A stretch of 64,000 nt of DNA, from the NCBI GenBank assembly GCA_023512835.1, contig CM042085.1, forward strand, positions 7,796,062 through 7,860,061. Reading direction: 5' to 3'. The notes under the pieces were generated by a model that was not told where the DNA came from, made no database searches, and saw nothing but the letters and a program-made list of their open reading frames with translations. The DNA is from Taxillus chinensis. Lineage: Eukaryota > Streptophyta > Magnoliopsida > Santalales > Loranthaceae. A program made the translations under genes and the position numbers. Below are positions 11,986 to 22,910 of this stretch, piece by piece; position 1 is the first letter of the stretch, and each line of letters begins with the position of its first letter.

Positions 11986-12159
11986 ATATGAAAAATGGAT
12001 AGAAAATTTAATTTTTCTTGCTTGGTACATACGAAAAGAGCATGAAAAATACATGATAATATGTGACAATTCATTGGAATGTGTAAATGTCATTTTACTC
12101 TTTAAAATGGCATGAAAAAGAGAGAAAAAATGCATAGTAATTTTTGTTTTCAAAACTAT

Positions 12160-14460
12160 CTATAATATCTCACTATTAATAATTATACAAATTGATAAAA
12201 TTAATATTTAACGTAATATTACTCTTTTAAAATTTTTCTTAAATTCTAATTAATTTTTTTAAAAAATAATTTTTTATATCAAATTTCCCATGTTTTTTTT
12301 AATATTTGAACAAGCAAAGGATAAAGGTTATGGCCAAAAAAGGAGTGCTAAAGAGGCTCCACACTAAAGTTAGTTGTCCTATTGAGGATTGATTTGATAG
12401 TACTAGCCGTGATGGTGAATGTAAGACTAAATTATTAATTTATTTAAAATTTTAACTATTATTTTGTAGAATATATTTAAAAAATATTAATATTTTATTA
12501 AAATAACTGGGAACAACATATTTTTTGAAAAATTATATTCTTTAAGACCATTAATGTGCTCCCCTTATATCACTGCTCACGGGGCACACGTAGCTATTTA
12601 AAGTCTAACGTAAGGAAGGGGGCGAGAGTGGCACGTGAAATGGGCCCATGGCTCGGATCTTGAGTGTTTACCTGCCACCTGCACTGTGCGCGATGGCCTG
12701 CTCAGCAAATGGCCCCTTTAATCCCATCCATATTCCAATTTTATATATATTTATCTCTATTATTATAAAGTAAAATATTTTTGTCTTTACCTACAATATT
12801 CTTATTAATTCACTTTATATTATTTACTGCTCATCCTATGTACACGGTCTCCTCTCTCTCTCTCTCTCTCTCTCTCTAATAACAGACCTATGAATCAATT
12901 ACCTCAGAATAACAGCTAGCACGCAATCGCTACTTGTGTTTATTACTTGGCCACCTACACGAGTGACAGAGTTTGAATTTTATGCCACACACAAAATGAA
13001 ATAAAATAAAATAAAATCATTCCACACTACAAAACGAAACTCTTTATCGTAACTCGGGAAACATTTATGAAATCATGATGGGAAGCTTCCGCGGGAGAAG
13101 TTTTTTGGCAGAGCGCGCAGAATTTACTGTCCAATAAGCATCTCACGTGGGATCACTTCAGCCATCCTTACCTTGCCATTCTCACCATTCCCGGCCATGT
13201 CACAAACTATAATAATTACTTTAATTTTGAGCTTGGAAGAGTATGAAAGACCGGACGAGTCACTACTATTTTGGAATGTGTCCCATTTTAAAAAATTATA
13301 TTTTAAATTAATTTTGAAACCAATTATATTGATTCAAAACTCATTCCAAAAAGCATTGAGCGCTGACGGGACGAGTATTTAATAAATTTACTATATTTCC
13401 TTATATATATATATGAGTTATTTAGTTCCTAACTCGTTCCAAATTCTTATTGGATCAAAAATATTCAATTCAAATTCAATTATGCTAATCTTAAATCTGT
13501 CCCATTAGGGACAGGGGTGGGGCTCAAATTATAATAATTTTAAATTCATCTTAAAAGGATTGGGGTTGACACGAAGTAAACTTATTATATTTTCTTAGAA
13601 TATTTACGTCAACTTTGATATTTTTATCTCTATTTTATGGATGAATAGTAAAAAATTTATTTAGTTTTTTTAAATATCAAACATCTCATTCTTCATTTCT
13701 ATATATATTTATTATTTAATTTATTTTATATTATTTCTCTATCATCCTTTTATTATTATAACCAATCAAAAAGTTACAAGTTCAATATATATATATATAT
13801 ATATATTAAAAAATTATAGGAAAAACATTTAGGGATGAATAGTAAATCCCTATATTTATGGATTTACTATTCATCTCCTATCCCTATACCCTATTTTAGG
13901 GAACCTTCTGCAAATGAGTTTTTGATGATTTTATATATTTTTTTTCCTAAATTACAGGCAAAGTTAGATTATAGGGAACCTACTGTGGATACTCTTATAT
14001 ATGTGAGTTATCTCATCCCGAACTCATCCCAAATTTTTATCAGGTCAAAAATATTCGTTTCAAATCCAATTATACTAATCTCAAACCTGTCCCATTAGGA
14101 GCAGCGCGGGGTGGGTACCCGGTATAACCCGCCCCATTGCCATCCCTATGAAAGAGAAGAATATATCTTACTCTTTGGTTGGTAGAGGATATAAAAGGAG
14201 TAAAAGAATTTTAGGAAAATATTAGAAGAGAATTGTTTGGTTATTACTTATGATGGGAATTTTTTTTTTATAATTTAATTGAGATTTTAAAAAGTAATAT
14301 TATTTAAAATATCATTTTTACCCTTGTGTCTATAATTATGGAAATTTAAGTTAAAAACAATAGTTTTAAATTTTGATAGTTTTTTAGAAAATTTACTGTT
14401 TGATTTTTCATAATTTTTTCAATCATGCATTGCCAATAATAATAATATAAAAAAGCACCC
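12160..14460. repeat. Repeat-rich intergenic stretch
   Basis: No gene is recognised. A TC microsatellite lies at about 12851-12878. Two diverged direct copies of one repeat (about 13407-13560 and 14005-14145) share GAGTTAT, CCAAATT, GGTCAAAAATATTC / GGATCAAAAATATTC and CTGTCCCATTAGG. They flank a separate AT-rich MITE-like unit (about 13600-13998) that contains a small inverted repeat around GAATAGTAAATCC / GGATTTACTATTC near 13845-13875. The second copy ends in a GC-rich CCGCCCCATTGCCATCCCT, which recurs at 21850. Confidence 0.5.
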
Positions 14461-14776
14461 GTTTGACTGCGGCAACCTAATTGAGCTCTATGAAGTTGCC
14501 GAGACCGACGAGTGACTGGTTAGACACGCTGAAGATCATGAGCATGGGCCAAGATTTGACGGTGGCGTTGGAGAGGTCGGCGAGGCCGTGGACACAACCA
14601 ATGTCAGAGATGATAAGGAGGACACCAAGGTGGCGAGTAAAGCAGTCGTAGGCGGAGGCGACTACTCATTACGGAATGCGATGAAGCGGATGCCAAGGGC
14701 TACATTGTGGGTGGCGATGGAGGTGATAAGTATGCCCATCGCGCCGAACATGCTGTCGATGGCTGCGCGAGTGAGG

Positions 14777-16427
14777 CAGGGGCGGAATCAGGAATCAATT
14801 GGGGGGGGGGGGGGAAGCCTGGCATTATTTTTTTTTTTTGACCGGAAGAATTTTTGGGTTGGGTTGGGAGGGGAGGGCAAGGCTTTAAAAGAAAAAGCTT
14901 TAACAGAGGGGAGTGCAAGGCTTTTGATCGGAGAACCAGGAGAAAAAGCTGTTTTGGAGAACTAGCTGATCGAGGAAAAAAACTGTTGCTAAGAGAATTA
15001 GAGCATGTTTGGCGTCTTCCATTTTCCGGTGTTTTCTGTGTTTTAAAATTGAAAATTAGTGCATGCGTTTGTTTGGTATTTGTTTTTTGATTTTAAAGAG
15101 AAGGAACGATTACTGTTTAAATGATATCCAGTCATGATTTTTGAAAACATTCATTCGGTGTTTTCTATTTTTCTTTTTTGTTTTAGGCAAACACGGTGGC
15201 ATTTTTGCAATTACAGCCGGTTGCATTTTTATTTTCTCGTGCAACGCTTCTCTCCACAAATATATGCCATACCCTCCTCTGAAATCCTATCTGTCAATTA
15301 TCATAACTTCCTTCCCAATTTTTACGCCATCAGATCCCTCTGGCAGCCAATACAAATAGCCTCTAAACCCAATCATGTAGGGTCATACGAATTGAGAGCA
15401 ACACAAATCGTTCTCTTCATTTTTTGTGACCGACTTGGCTGCTGTTCTTGCCTGCATGCCCGTTCAACATAGGATTGTCAAAGTTGAATTTCCCAACAGA
15501 TCTTGTGGATCAAGGCTTTCCCTTATTGGCTTTGATACAGAGAGATCTGTAGCTACATAGGGAGAGATATATCACACGTGAGATTTGGTTAGGATTTTAG
15601 AACTAAAAAGATGAATAATTGATCTGTTTTAAATTCAGACTTAAATTAACATTTTTCCTGTAACTATTTGTGGTCAGCTTCCATCCGAAAAGCATATGAA
15701 AAAAGGACACTTCAGAGCTGGGATGTGAAAGCTTGGCGAGACTGTCTTTTGGCTCTATCGACGTAAGGGATGTTCAACAGCGCGGGGAGAGAGACAAAGG
15801 ACAACGATTGCTTCTACGCAAGGAAGGCGACCAACAATGTGCAATGAGCTTGTTGATTTGTGCGATTGCCGGAAAGATCATAGGTTTGAAGCCAAAACCT
15901 TAGAATAGGCCATACATATGAAGGAATCGATCCAGATTTGTTGGTGGCACTTGTACGGGATGGCTGCTGCCTCTCACGGCTTATGACTTCAACGACGGGA
16001 TACCGTCATGACTACTCATTGCGAATACCTGTTGCGAAAATACTTACCAAACAAAAAAACTTATATCCGATAATCTCAAAAACAATTTTCCAATAATAAT
16101 TTCCAATACATTTTTTAAAAATAAAAAACTCAACTCTATACCAAACATAGCCTTAATAATTTAAAACCCAATAACTCAAACGTAATGTTTAGTAACAAAA
16201 GAATGAAGGGGAGCTGGATATTAAATTTTCTTAAATAATATACCATTACAAAACCGATCGCATAATTCAAAAATTTTACAGAAATAATTTTTACCTTCCC
16301 CCATCCAGCTCAGCATTTCTACAAGTACTCATTTGATAAGTTATTATATATATATATATATATATATAATATAAAAGAAATGAGGGGGGGCCATGGCCCC
16401 CCCTACCAAAGGCTGGCTTCGCCCCTG
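14777..16427. mobile_element. hAT-like transposon, 1651 bp, with 8-bp target duplication
   Basis: The left end begins CAGGGGCGGAATCAGGA at 14777. The right end, reverse-complemented, begins CAGGGGCGAAGCCAGCC at 16427. GAGTGAGG lies directly outside both ends (14769-14776 and 16428-16435), a perfect 8-bp duplication, the size made by hAT transposases. G runs follow the left tip (14 G at 14801-14814) and GGGGGGGCCATGGCCCCCCC lies near the right tip. No transposase frame is visible, so the copy is non-autonomous. The interior between about 14998 and 16155 may be a second element nested inside. Confidence 0.85.
14998..16155. repeat. Possible nested element inside the hAT-like transposon
   Basis: The left tip GAGCATGTTTGGCGTCTTCC is roughly mirrored by the right tip, which reverse-complemented reads AAGGCTATGTTTGGTATAGAG. 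Both are followed inward by TTTT-rich stretches. A target duplication is not clear and the interior frames show no family. Confidence 0.3.
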
Positions 16428-16479
16428 GAGTGAGGGACATACTAATGAGGTGGCTTCCGTCGATGAAGTGTTCAATTTT

Positions 16480-18100
16480 TCCATTTTTTAAAGTACTTTC
16501 CTATACTTGACGTAAAAAAAGAAGGTTGATTTGTTTTCTTCAGATCAAACTCAGCTTTATTCTTCAGAAAAGAAAAGACTTGTTTTACGTTTTATAGATT
16601 GGGTGGTCTATATGATTAATGTCTCCACGTCGATTATACCAAAGTAATGCTTATTGATCAATAATATTGAATTTGGGAGCGCTGTTATCTAATGTCACGG
16701 CACCGGATTATTTTATCACCGCGCTATCGAAATAATAAGATCATTTTTTTTATGTTGAATAGTTAAATTAGTTAATAAAAGTTATATTTAACTTTTACAA
16801 TAGAAATTTAGCTAATAATATTTTAATAATATATTATTTATTTAGTTATTTTTTATTTTTTACAATTTACTCTTATCATATATATTTTTTAAATTTTAAA
16901 TTCATAATTCAACAATCCACTCACATAAACTTAAATCTCTAATGTCACAGCACCAAATTTATGTACGAGTATAAAAGGAGAGAGAAGGATAAAAATCGCA
17001 CAAAATTTGTGCAAAAGTCAGAGTTATATTTAGCTTTTATTATTACTTTGACTAATGATTTAGCTAAATCATTCGAGTAAGTTTTTTTTGTTAAATTTAG
17101 CTTTACATATGGCTTTAAAACATTAAAGACGCTCTAACCATGTTACATATTTATTCTGCTTATAAGATAAGCAAAAATAGTAAAACATGTTTGATAACTT
17201 AAAAAAAGCACTTATTAAAAAGTTTATGCTTTTTTAATAAAAAGCAGAAGCAGGGTTGCTTTTAGAAGTTAATTTTTCAATAAGCAATTTTTTAAAATTT
17301 AAAATACCAATATTATCCTTACTATCTTTCATTAATTATTCGCTACATCTCTTCTCTGTTTATGTCTTTTATATTTTCAAAACACTTTTGTTTTTAATTT
17401 ACCAAACACTTATTAACTTTTTTTAAAAATTATATTTTACCAAACACCCACCTACTTATTTTCACAGCAACTTTTTTTAGCACAGCTAAAAGCAGCTTCT
17501 CCCAAAAGTACAACATTACCAAACTAAGCCATTATCACCCAAAACTAAACTTATTTTTTGTTATCATTTTAAAAATATTTTATTTATCAATTACGTGAGA
17601 TTGTTTCCACTATTATTTAATTTATGGACCGTTAAATATTTTTTGATTTTAATAAATATTCGATATGAATTTTATATATATACACTCTAAGCAAATTGGA
17701 TCATAGTGACTTGCATGTATCTAGCATAGCACCATAGAATCTTTGCGGGTTTTCTTTTTTTCATAAATATTAAAGTTTTTTTCATTAATTAGTTTTTTTG
17801 GTCATTTTGATTATTCATAGCTGATTTTTTTATTCATTATAATACAACATATTATTTTAGTTCATGCGAAAATTTCAACACATTTTACTAAACATTCAAA
17901 AGTAAAGTGTTGTTTTATGTGTGCAAGTTTTTCTGAATGTTTATAAAAAAGGCTGATTTGGTCCGAACAAGGGTTGTAATAACATGTGTGTTTAGATTGA
18001 AAGATGTATAAAATTAACTAATTGTATTAAAAAAGAGTTAGCTGATTCTAAAAAATCAAAATATCCTTAAAAAGTTACCTATATTTTTTGTAAAAATAAA
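16480..18100. other. Intergenic, AT-rich, with MITE-like units
   Basis: No gene is seen. Positions 16740-17130 look like a TIR-less remnant with repeated TTAGCTAAAT / ATTTAGCTAA motifs. Positions 17150-17535 are described separately. The rest is low-complexity DNA. Confidence 0.4.
17150..17535. repeat. Relative of the element carrying the desaturase fragment
   Basis: In reverse complement it reads GGCTTAGTTTGGTAATGTTG, then GGGAGAAGCTGCTTTTAGC, GTGAAAATAAGTAGG and ATATAAAAGACATAAAC, ending with CTTATCTTATAAGCAGAAT. These parallel the left and right arms at 4777-5864, but with no gene fragment between them. It gives the empty-family comparison for the captured fragment. Confidence 0.65.
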
Positions 18101-19620
18101 ACATTGCATTCAATAAGTCTAGACTAAGTGTGGTCTCAAGGGTAACTTAACGGTAAGTTTGGCATTATACCCTCTTGAAGGTTTCAAGGTTGAACATCTG
18201 TCATTATTTGATGAACTTATTTTATATTTATTTGTAGCATGTGTTCATTCTGTATTTTAATGAGTATTACAAGTGTTTTATTGTGTTTGGTTTATGTTTT
18301 ATTTGACTAACATATGTTTTTAATATTTTATTGTGTTTGGGTGTATTTTATAGGTTTACAGAGCATTTTGAACTTAACTGGAGCTACTAACATTTAAAGA
18401 GGCAGATTCAAAGTACAAAACAATAAAACCATAGAAGGAATTGCTTACGTAGCCATGGCTATATATTTGGTGTTCACCGACCTTCACCAAAGGGTCAAGG
18501 CATCCTTGCCATGGTCATACATCTGGTGGCCATGACAGGCGTCGACAATATTTTTCCTTTTTTATGTGTTTTTATTCATTGTTTTAATGTAATATTTGAA
18601 AGAGTATATAAAGACCGTATTTAGGTTAAAGTTAGAGATTTTAAACCATTAGGGAGCCGTCATTGACGACCAAACACCTTTAGTTTGGATTTTAAATTTC
18701 TCTTTTAATTTTTTGAGAACTTCTTTACGATTTTGGATATGAAACACATCGATTTTGTGAGAGGGTCGTTTATACGATTTTGTGACAAGTTATTTCATCT
18801 TCTTTTCTCTCTTTGCAATTCTAATTTCATGATTTTATGTATAAATATGTTTATTTAAATTCTCACGGGGTAGTTTGTTCTTCTTATAAATTGATAATAG
18901 CCTAATTGTAATTTCTTGATTGTATGAGTTTTTTATTTGATTATTTCTTATTTCTTTCATGAACGATTTCATTATATCAGTTAAATCCATGTTTGTAGGC
19001 ATCGTGAACCTATTACATGTCTTAAATCATTGGGGGAAAGACCAAAAGATGAACCTTAATTATCAGAATTATAGAATTAAACCTAAGACTTACATGCTAT
19101 AAGAGTAGTTTGTGGTCATAGAAGGAATCATGGTTGATCATTTATCAATAAGTTTAATTCTATTTAAGCGAGTCATGAAAGTACTAGGCCGTGTTAAGAT
19201 TAGGCACATTGCTATTCACGTAAAAGCGTTTGACGGTTACATTATGATCGACCACCTTCACATGTTAGAGAATGAATAAAAATAATTAATCGAACAATAT
19301 GCCTAGCAATTGGAAATTGTGTGGTGAACCTCAGCCCTTAGACATTTATGTCCTTATTTTTTCCTTTTACGTTAGATTTCTTTATTTTATTTATTTTAAT
19401 ATATTATTTTCTTTTATTTATTTAATTTCCCAACACGTTTGTTGCTTAAACAATACAAGCGTAACTAGGTTAGAGATTTCTAACCATATCTACGTGGGAT
19501 TGACCTTAACTTACATTTTCTATTGATTAGTTAGGTTAATAAATATTATTTTGAGAACATTAGTACGACAAAAACGTGTTATCACTAATGCATGAAAATT
19601 CTCCTTACTTACATTGGTCG
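18100..19620. mobile_element. Possible LTR-type retroelement relic
   Basis: There is no coding match. Positions 18640-18900 and 19500-19620 carry a phrase order seen in long plant LTRs: a T-rich leader with CTCTTTGCAATTC, then a GGGATTGACC segment and an ACGTGTTATCAC tail. Clean ends and target duplications were not found, so the call is weak. Confidence 0.25.
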
Positions 19621-21540
19621 CTATTCGATGGGACCCGTACATCTTGAGGGTTTAGTCGTGGAGCAAGATAGATGCTGGTTTGCTTACTCGACTTTTAGTG
19701 TTAACTCATACCTAAAGAAAAAGAGTGTAGATTAATTGTTATACTTATTGTGTTACCAGGGATGGTTTCAAAATTTAAGAGACCAAATGTGAAATTTAAA
19801 TTGAGACTCTTATCTCTCATATATTTTAAAATAATAAAATTATTTGTATTTTTATATTAAACTATTTATTCTTATTATCATTATCATTATTCTATTAGAA
19901 TTGTAGGAACAATATAAAATTTTAAAATATATATCATTGTTGAAATTATAAATTAATATAAAATATAACAATAACAAATGCTACATAATGTAATATATAT
20001 GATAAAAACTATTGCCTTAATTAAAATAAAATATCTGAAAGTGAAAGTGCATTCTTTATTAGCATGATTGGAGTGGATGAGGGCCTTATTTGTGAGTCAA
20101 AATTTGAAAGCTCAAGCCACCTGCATTCAATGATGAATTCATGAAATTTCGTTAGGGGGTAATACAAACTGTGTAATCTATGTATAGAAACAGTTATTTA
20201 AAATTACAATTAACACAATATTGGTCCCAGTGAAATTGCTAATTTATTAAACTATAAAGACTAAATAAAATCGGTTGGGTTTGATTTGAAATTGAATAAT
20301 ATATCAGTTTGAGATTTCAAAATCGCGGTTTAAACTGAATCGAATCGAAAAATATTATTATTTATTTATTTTCTATTTTTATTTATGTTTTAGAACTTAT
20401 TTATTTAAAATTAATTGTTAATACTTGATATGTTGTGTTTGTGAATTATATTATCAAATTTTGAGACTTTTAGAATTATAAATTTGATATATATTAATAT
20501 TGATGTGCTTACAAATTATTTATTTATTTGTTTTTCATCATTTCAACTTTTAACTCAAAAATTGATGAATTAAACCGATAATTTTTCAAACCGTTACTTC
20601 AAACCAAATTGACCTAAACCGAATCATTTTAATACGATTTGGTTTGGTCCAAACAATAAGTTTAGTTGGATTTGATTTTGTTCCGACCGAAAAATATTAA
20701 TTTGGTTTGAAAATTAGTCCAAACCGACTTAAATTAAGTCGATTTCACTTATAATTAGCACCATCTAAATCACAAGTAATAACATATAAGTATAAAAAAC
20801 TCATCAACTTAGATAATTTTTTAAAATCATATAATTCATTTATCACTATTACAATTTGCAACATGTTCATCACAAATATTATGAGACAATAAATTATATT
20901 ACTAATTATATAATATATATAACTATAAATAAAATTTTTATTTTTAATATATATATATATATATTCTCCAGACTTGGCTTGTTATATTTTGTTACAGCTT
21001 CTTATATATTTCAAAAATATCTTTTTTAAATATAAGTTCAAAGGTCATCATAAAATCTACATACTGAGTAAATTTGAAAAAAAAATGTATAAGACCTTGG
21101 ATTTCGGTGGTTAAATAATACATGACAAAATTTACTGGTTTCATAATGCGTTATTTGACTAACAAAATTGAAGGTATTATACATTTTAATTTTTTTCTTC
21201 CAAAATTCAAGAATATATATATATATATATTATTAACAAAATCTAATTTAAAATATACAACAAGTTATATCAATTTGTAACAGAAAATTCGGAATCCATC
21301 TAAAATTCGGAATCCATCTAATTAGACATTAAAATAAAACTATAATCAAACAACCAATTCATTTAGTATTATGCAATTAACAAATTCTAATCAGCATCCA
21401 ACATGGGCGATCAACTTTAAGGATTACAACTATGATCTTAGCTGACTTTTTACAGCAACTTTTATTTACATATGAATATTTTAAACGAATTTGGATGCAT
21501 ATCAAACTTTAATGGTCATGTCGATATTAATATTTTGGTT
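19621..21540. other. Intergenic, AT-rich, containing a palindromic repeat block
   Basis: Nothing coding is recognised. Positions 20260-20765 hold repeated AAACCGAA / TTGGTTTG words on both strands, typical of a dispersed plant repeat whose halves are imperfectly inverted. Short TA tracts lie near 20950 and 21215. Confidence 0.4.
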
Positions 21541-21598
21541 CTGTGCAGGAGACGAAACCAGATCCATTATAATAAATGAATAGGGCTGACTCCGCCCC

Positions 21599-21757
21599 AG
21601 GTTTTGTGTTGCAACCCTCACTTTGATGGATTGCTTTTATATACATATAAATGCTTTTAAGTTTGGGCGCGGTTTTATGTTGCAACCCTCACTTTGATGG
21701 ATTGCAACTTTTTTAACCCCTTTATGCGGATATACATATAAATGCATTTTAAAGTAT
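21599..21757. repeat. Tandem direct duplication of about 70 bases
   Basis: Two copies of GTTGCAACCCTCACTTTGAT (starting about 21609 and 21679) are each followed by GGATTGC and then ATACATATAAATGC. A sequence resembling the hAT tip seen at 14.8 kb (GGGCTGACTCCGCCCCAG) lies immediately upstream at about 21585-21602. Confidence 0.6.
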
Positions 21758-21798
21758 TGGGCAGCAGAGTCATTATATATCTGGTAAAAGAGCAGATA

Positions 21799-21895
21799 TA
21801 CCATTAATTGGTATTAAGCGATCGACCCCCCCCCCCCCCCCCCCCCCCCCCGCCTCATTGCCATCCCTACCATTAATTGGTATTAAGCGATCGAC
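21799..21895. repeat. 27-bp perfect direct repeats flanking a 26-cytosine tract
   Basis: TACCATTAATTGGTATTAAG and the following CGATCGA occur at 21799-21825 and again at 21868-21894. Between them lie 26 consecutive C (21826-21851) and GCCTCATTGCCATCCC. That last piece matches the end of the repeat at about 14130-14147. Confidence 0.85.
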
Positions 21896-22469
21896 AGCCT
21901 CTGACCCCTTTATTAGATATTATACGATCAATAGACTCTCTCTCTCTCACGCGCGCACGATCGTACCAATTAGATATTATACGATCGAATATGCTTTGAT
22001 ATATATAATATACCCACACACACACATATATGAATATTTATTGAGATATTATACATAAATATTTTTGTATCTGTAATATATATGCATCTAGTATTACTCT
22101 TTTAATAATAATAAATATTAATGTTAATTTTTTGTGTTTTTTTAAAATTAATCAATATTCAATTGATTAACTCATATAATATCTTAACAAAGATAAATAT
22201 TTTCAATTAATGTTATTTGATTAATTTCTTAAAGAACGCGAATGACAATTAAAGTTTCCTATACATGACAATGTTTCAGACCCAAATATATGAGAGAAAT
22301 TGTTTAAAATATAATTCCCATGAAAATCTGACCTATCATTCAAATAAATTCAAATATAATTCCCATGAAACTACTATTATTAGTGAGGAAAAAAAAAAAC
22401 TCTCAGTCCTGGGTGGTGAAAAGGAAACAGCAGAGCCACGTAGCCATCCTCCCTTGAGGGGATGTTGGG

Positions 22470-22910
22470 GCATAGGGGACTCTAGATTCTAGTGTTGGGA
22501 GGTCTTCCCCCGTCCCCGCTCGTCCTTTCTATTCTTCATTCACGAGTCAAGACCAAGGATATGGTGAAGTCTGTGAAGTGGGTCATGAGTGCCTCGGGAT
22601 GGGGGACTCTAGAGTCTAGATATTATTAGTGTAAGGAGGTCCTCCCCACCCTCCATCCTCCATTCATGCCCAATGATGGTGAAGTGACCCCAGTGAAGGC
22701 ACAATTCATATCCTTCCTTAATTCCTTGTCTTAATGATGGTAAAGGGATAGAGAGGCGTGCAATATGGAGACTTTGAATGAGTTGAGTTGGAAAGCACAA
22801 TTCTCATCTTTCATTTCATTCCTAACTTAATCCTTTGTTTTTAATGATAAAGGAGTAGAGACTAGAGAGGCGTGGGGACTTAAAATAAGTTGAGTTGGAA
22901 ACCTCATCAC
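22470..22910. repeat. Diverged internal direct duplications
   Basis: GGGGACTCTAGATTCTAG (about 22477) recurs as GGGGGACTCTAGAGTCTAG (about 22601), each followed by GGAGGTC and a CCTCCATTC-type stretch. A second pair (about 22740-22800 and 22850-22900) shares AGAGAGGCGTG and GAGTTGAGTTGGAAA / AAGTTGAGTTGGAAA. No coding function is seen. Confidence 0.55.

Larger units (their letters stand above)
14460..16476 (-). pseudogene. 2-hydroxyacyl-CoA lyase (TPP enzyme) N-terminal fragment, split by a transposon
   Basis: Minus-strand reading: 16476-16436 gives FIDGSHLISMSLTR. It resumes past the inserted element at 14776 with AAIDSMFGAMGILITSIA and NVALGIRFIAFRNE, then a stop. After a frame change follow ASAYDCF, GCVHGLADLSNATV, SWPMLMI, GNFIELN, another stop and VAAVK. 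This order is that of plant 2-hydroxyacyl-CoA lyase / oxalyl-CoA decarboxylase, a peroxisomal thiamine-diphosphate enzyme of alpha-oxidation. The conserved cofactor glutamate (RNE) is present. Only about the first 110 residues remain, with two stops, one frameshift and a 1.65-kb insertion. It is dead. Confidence 0.75.
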
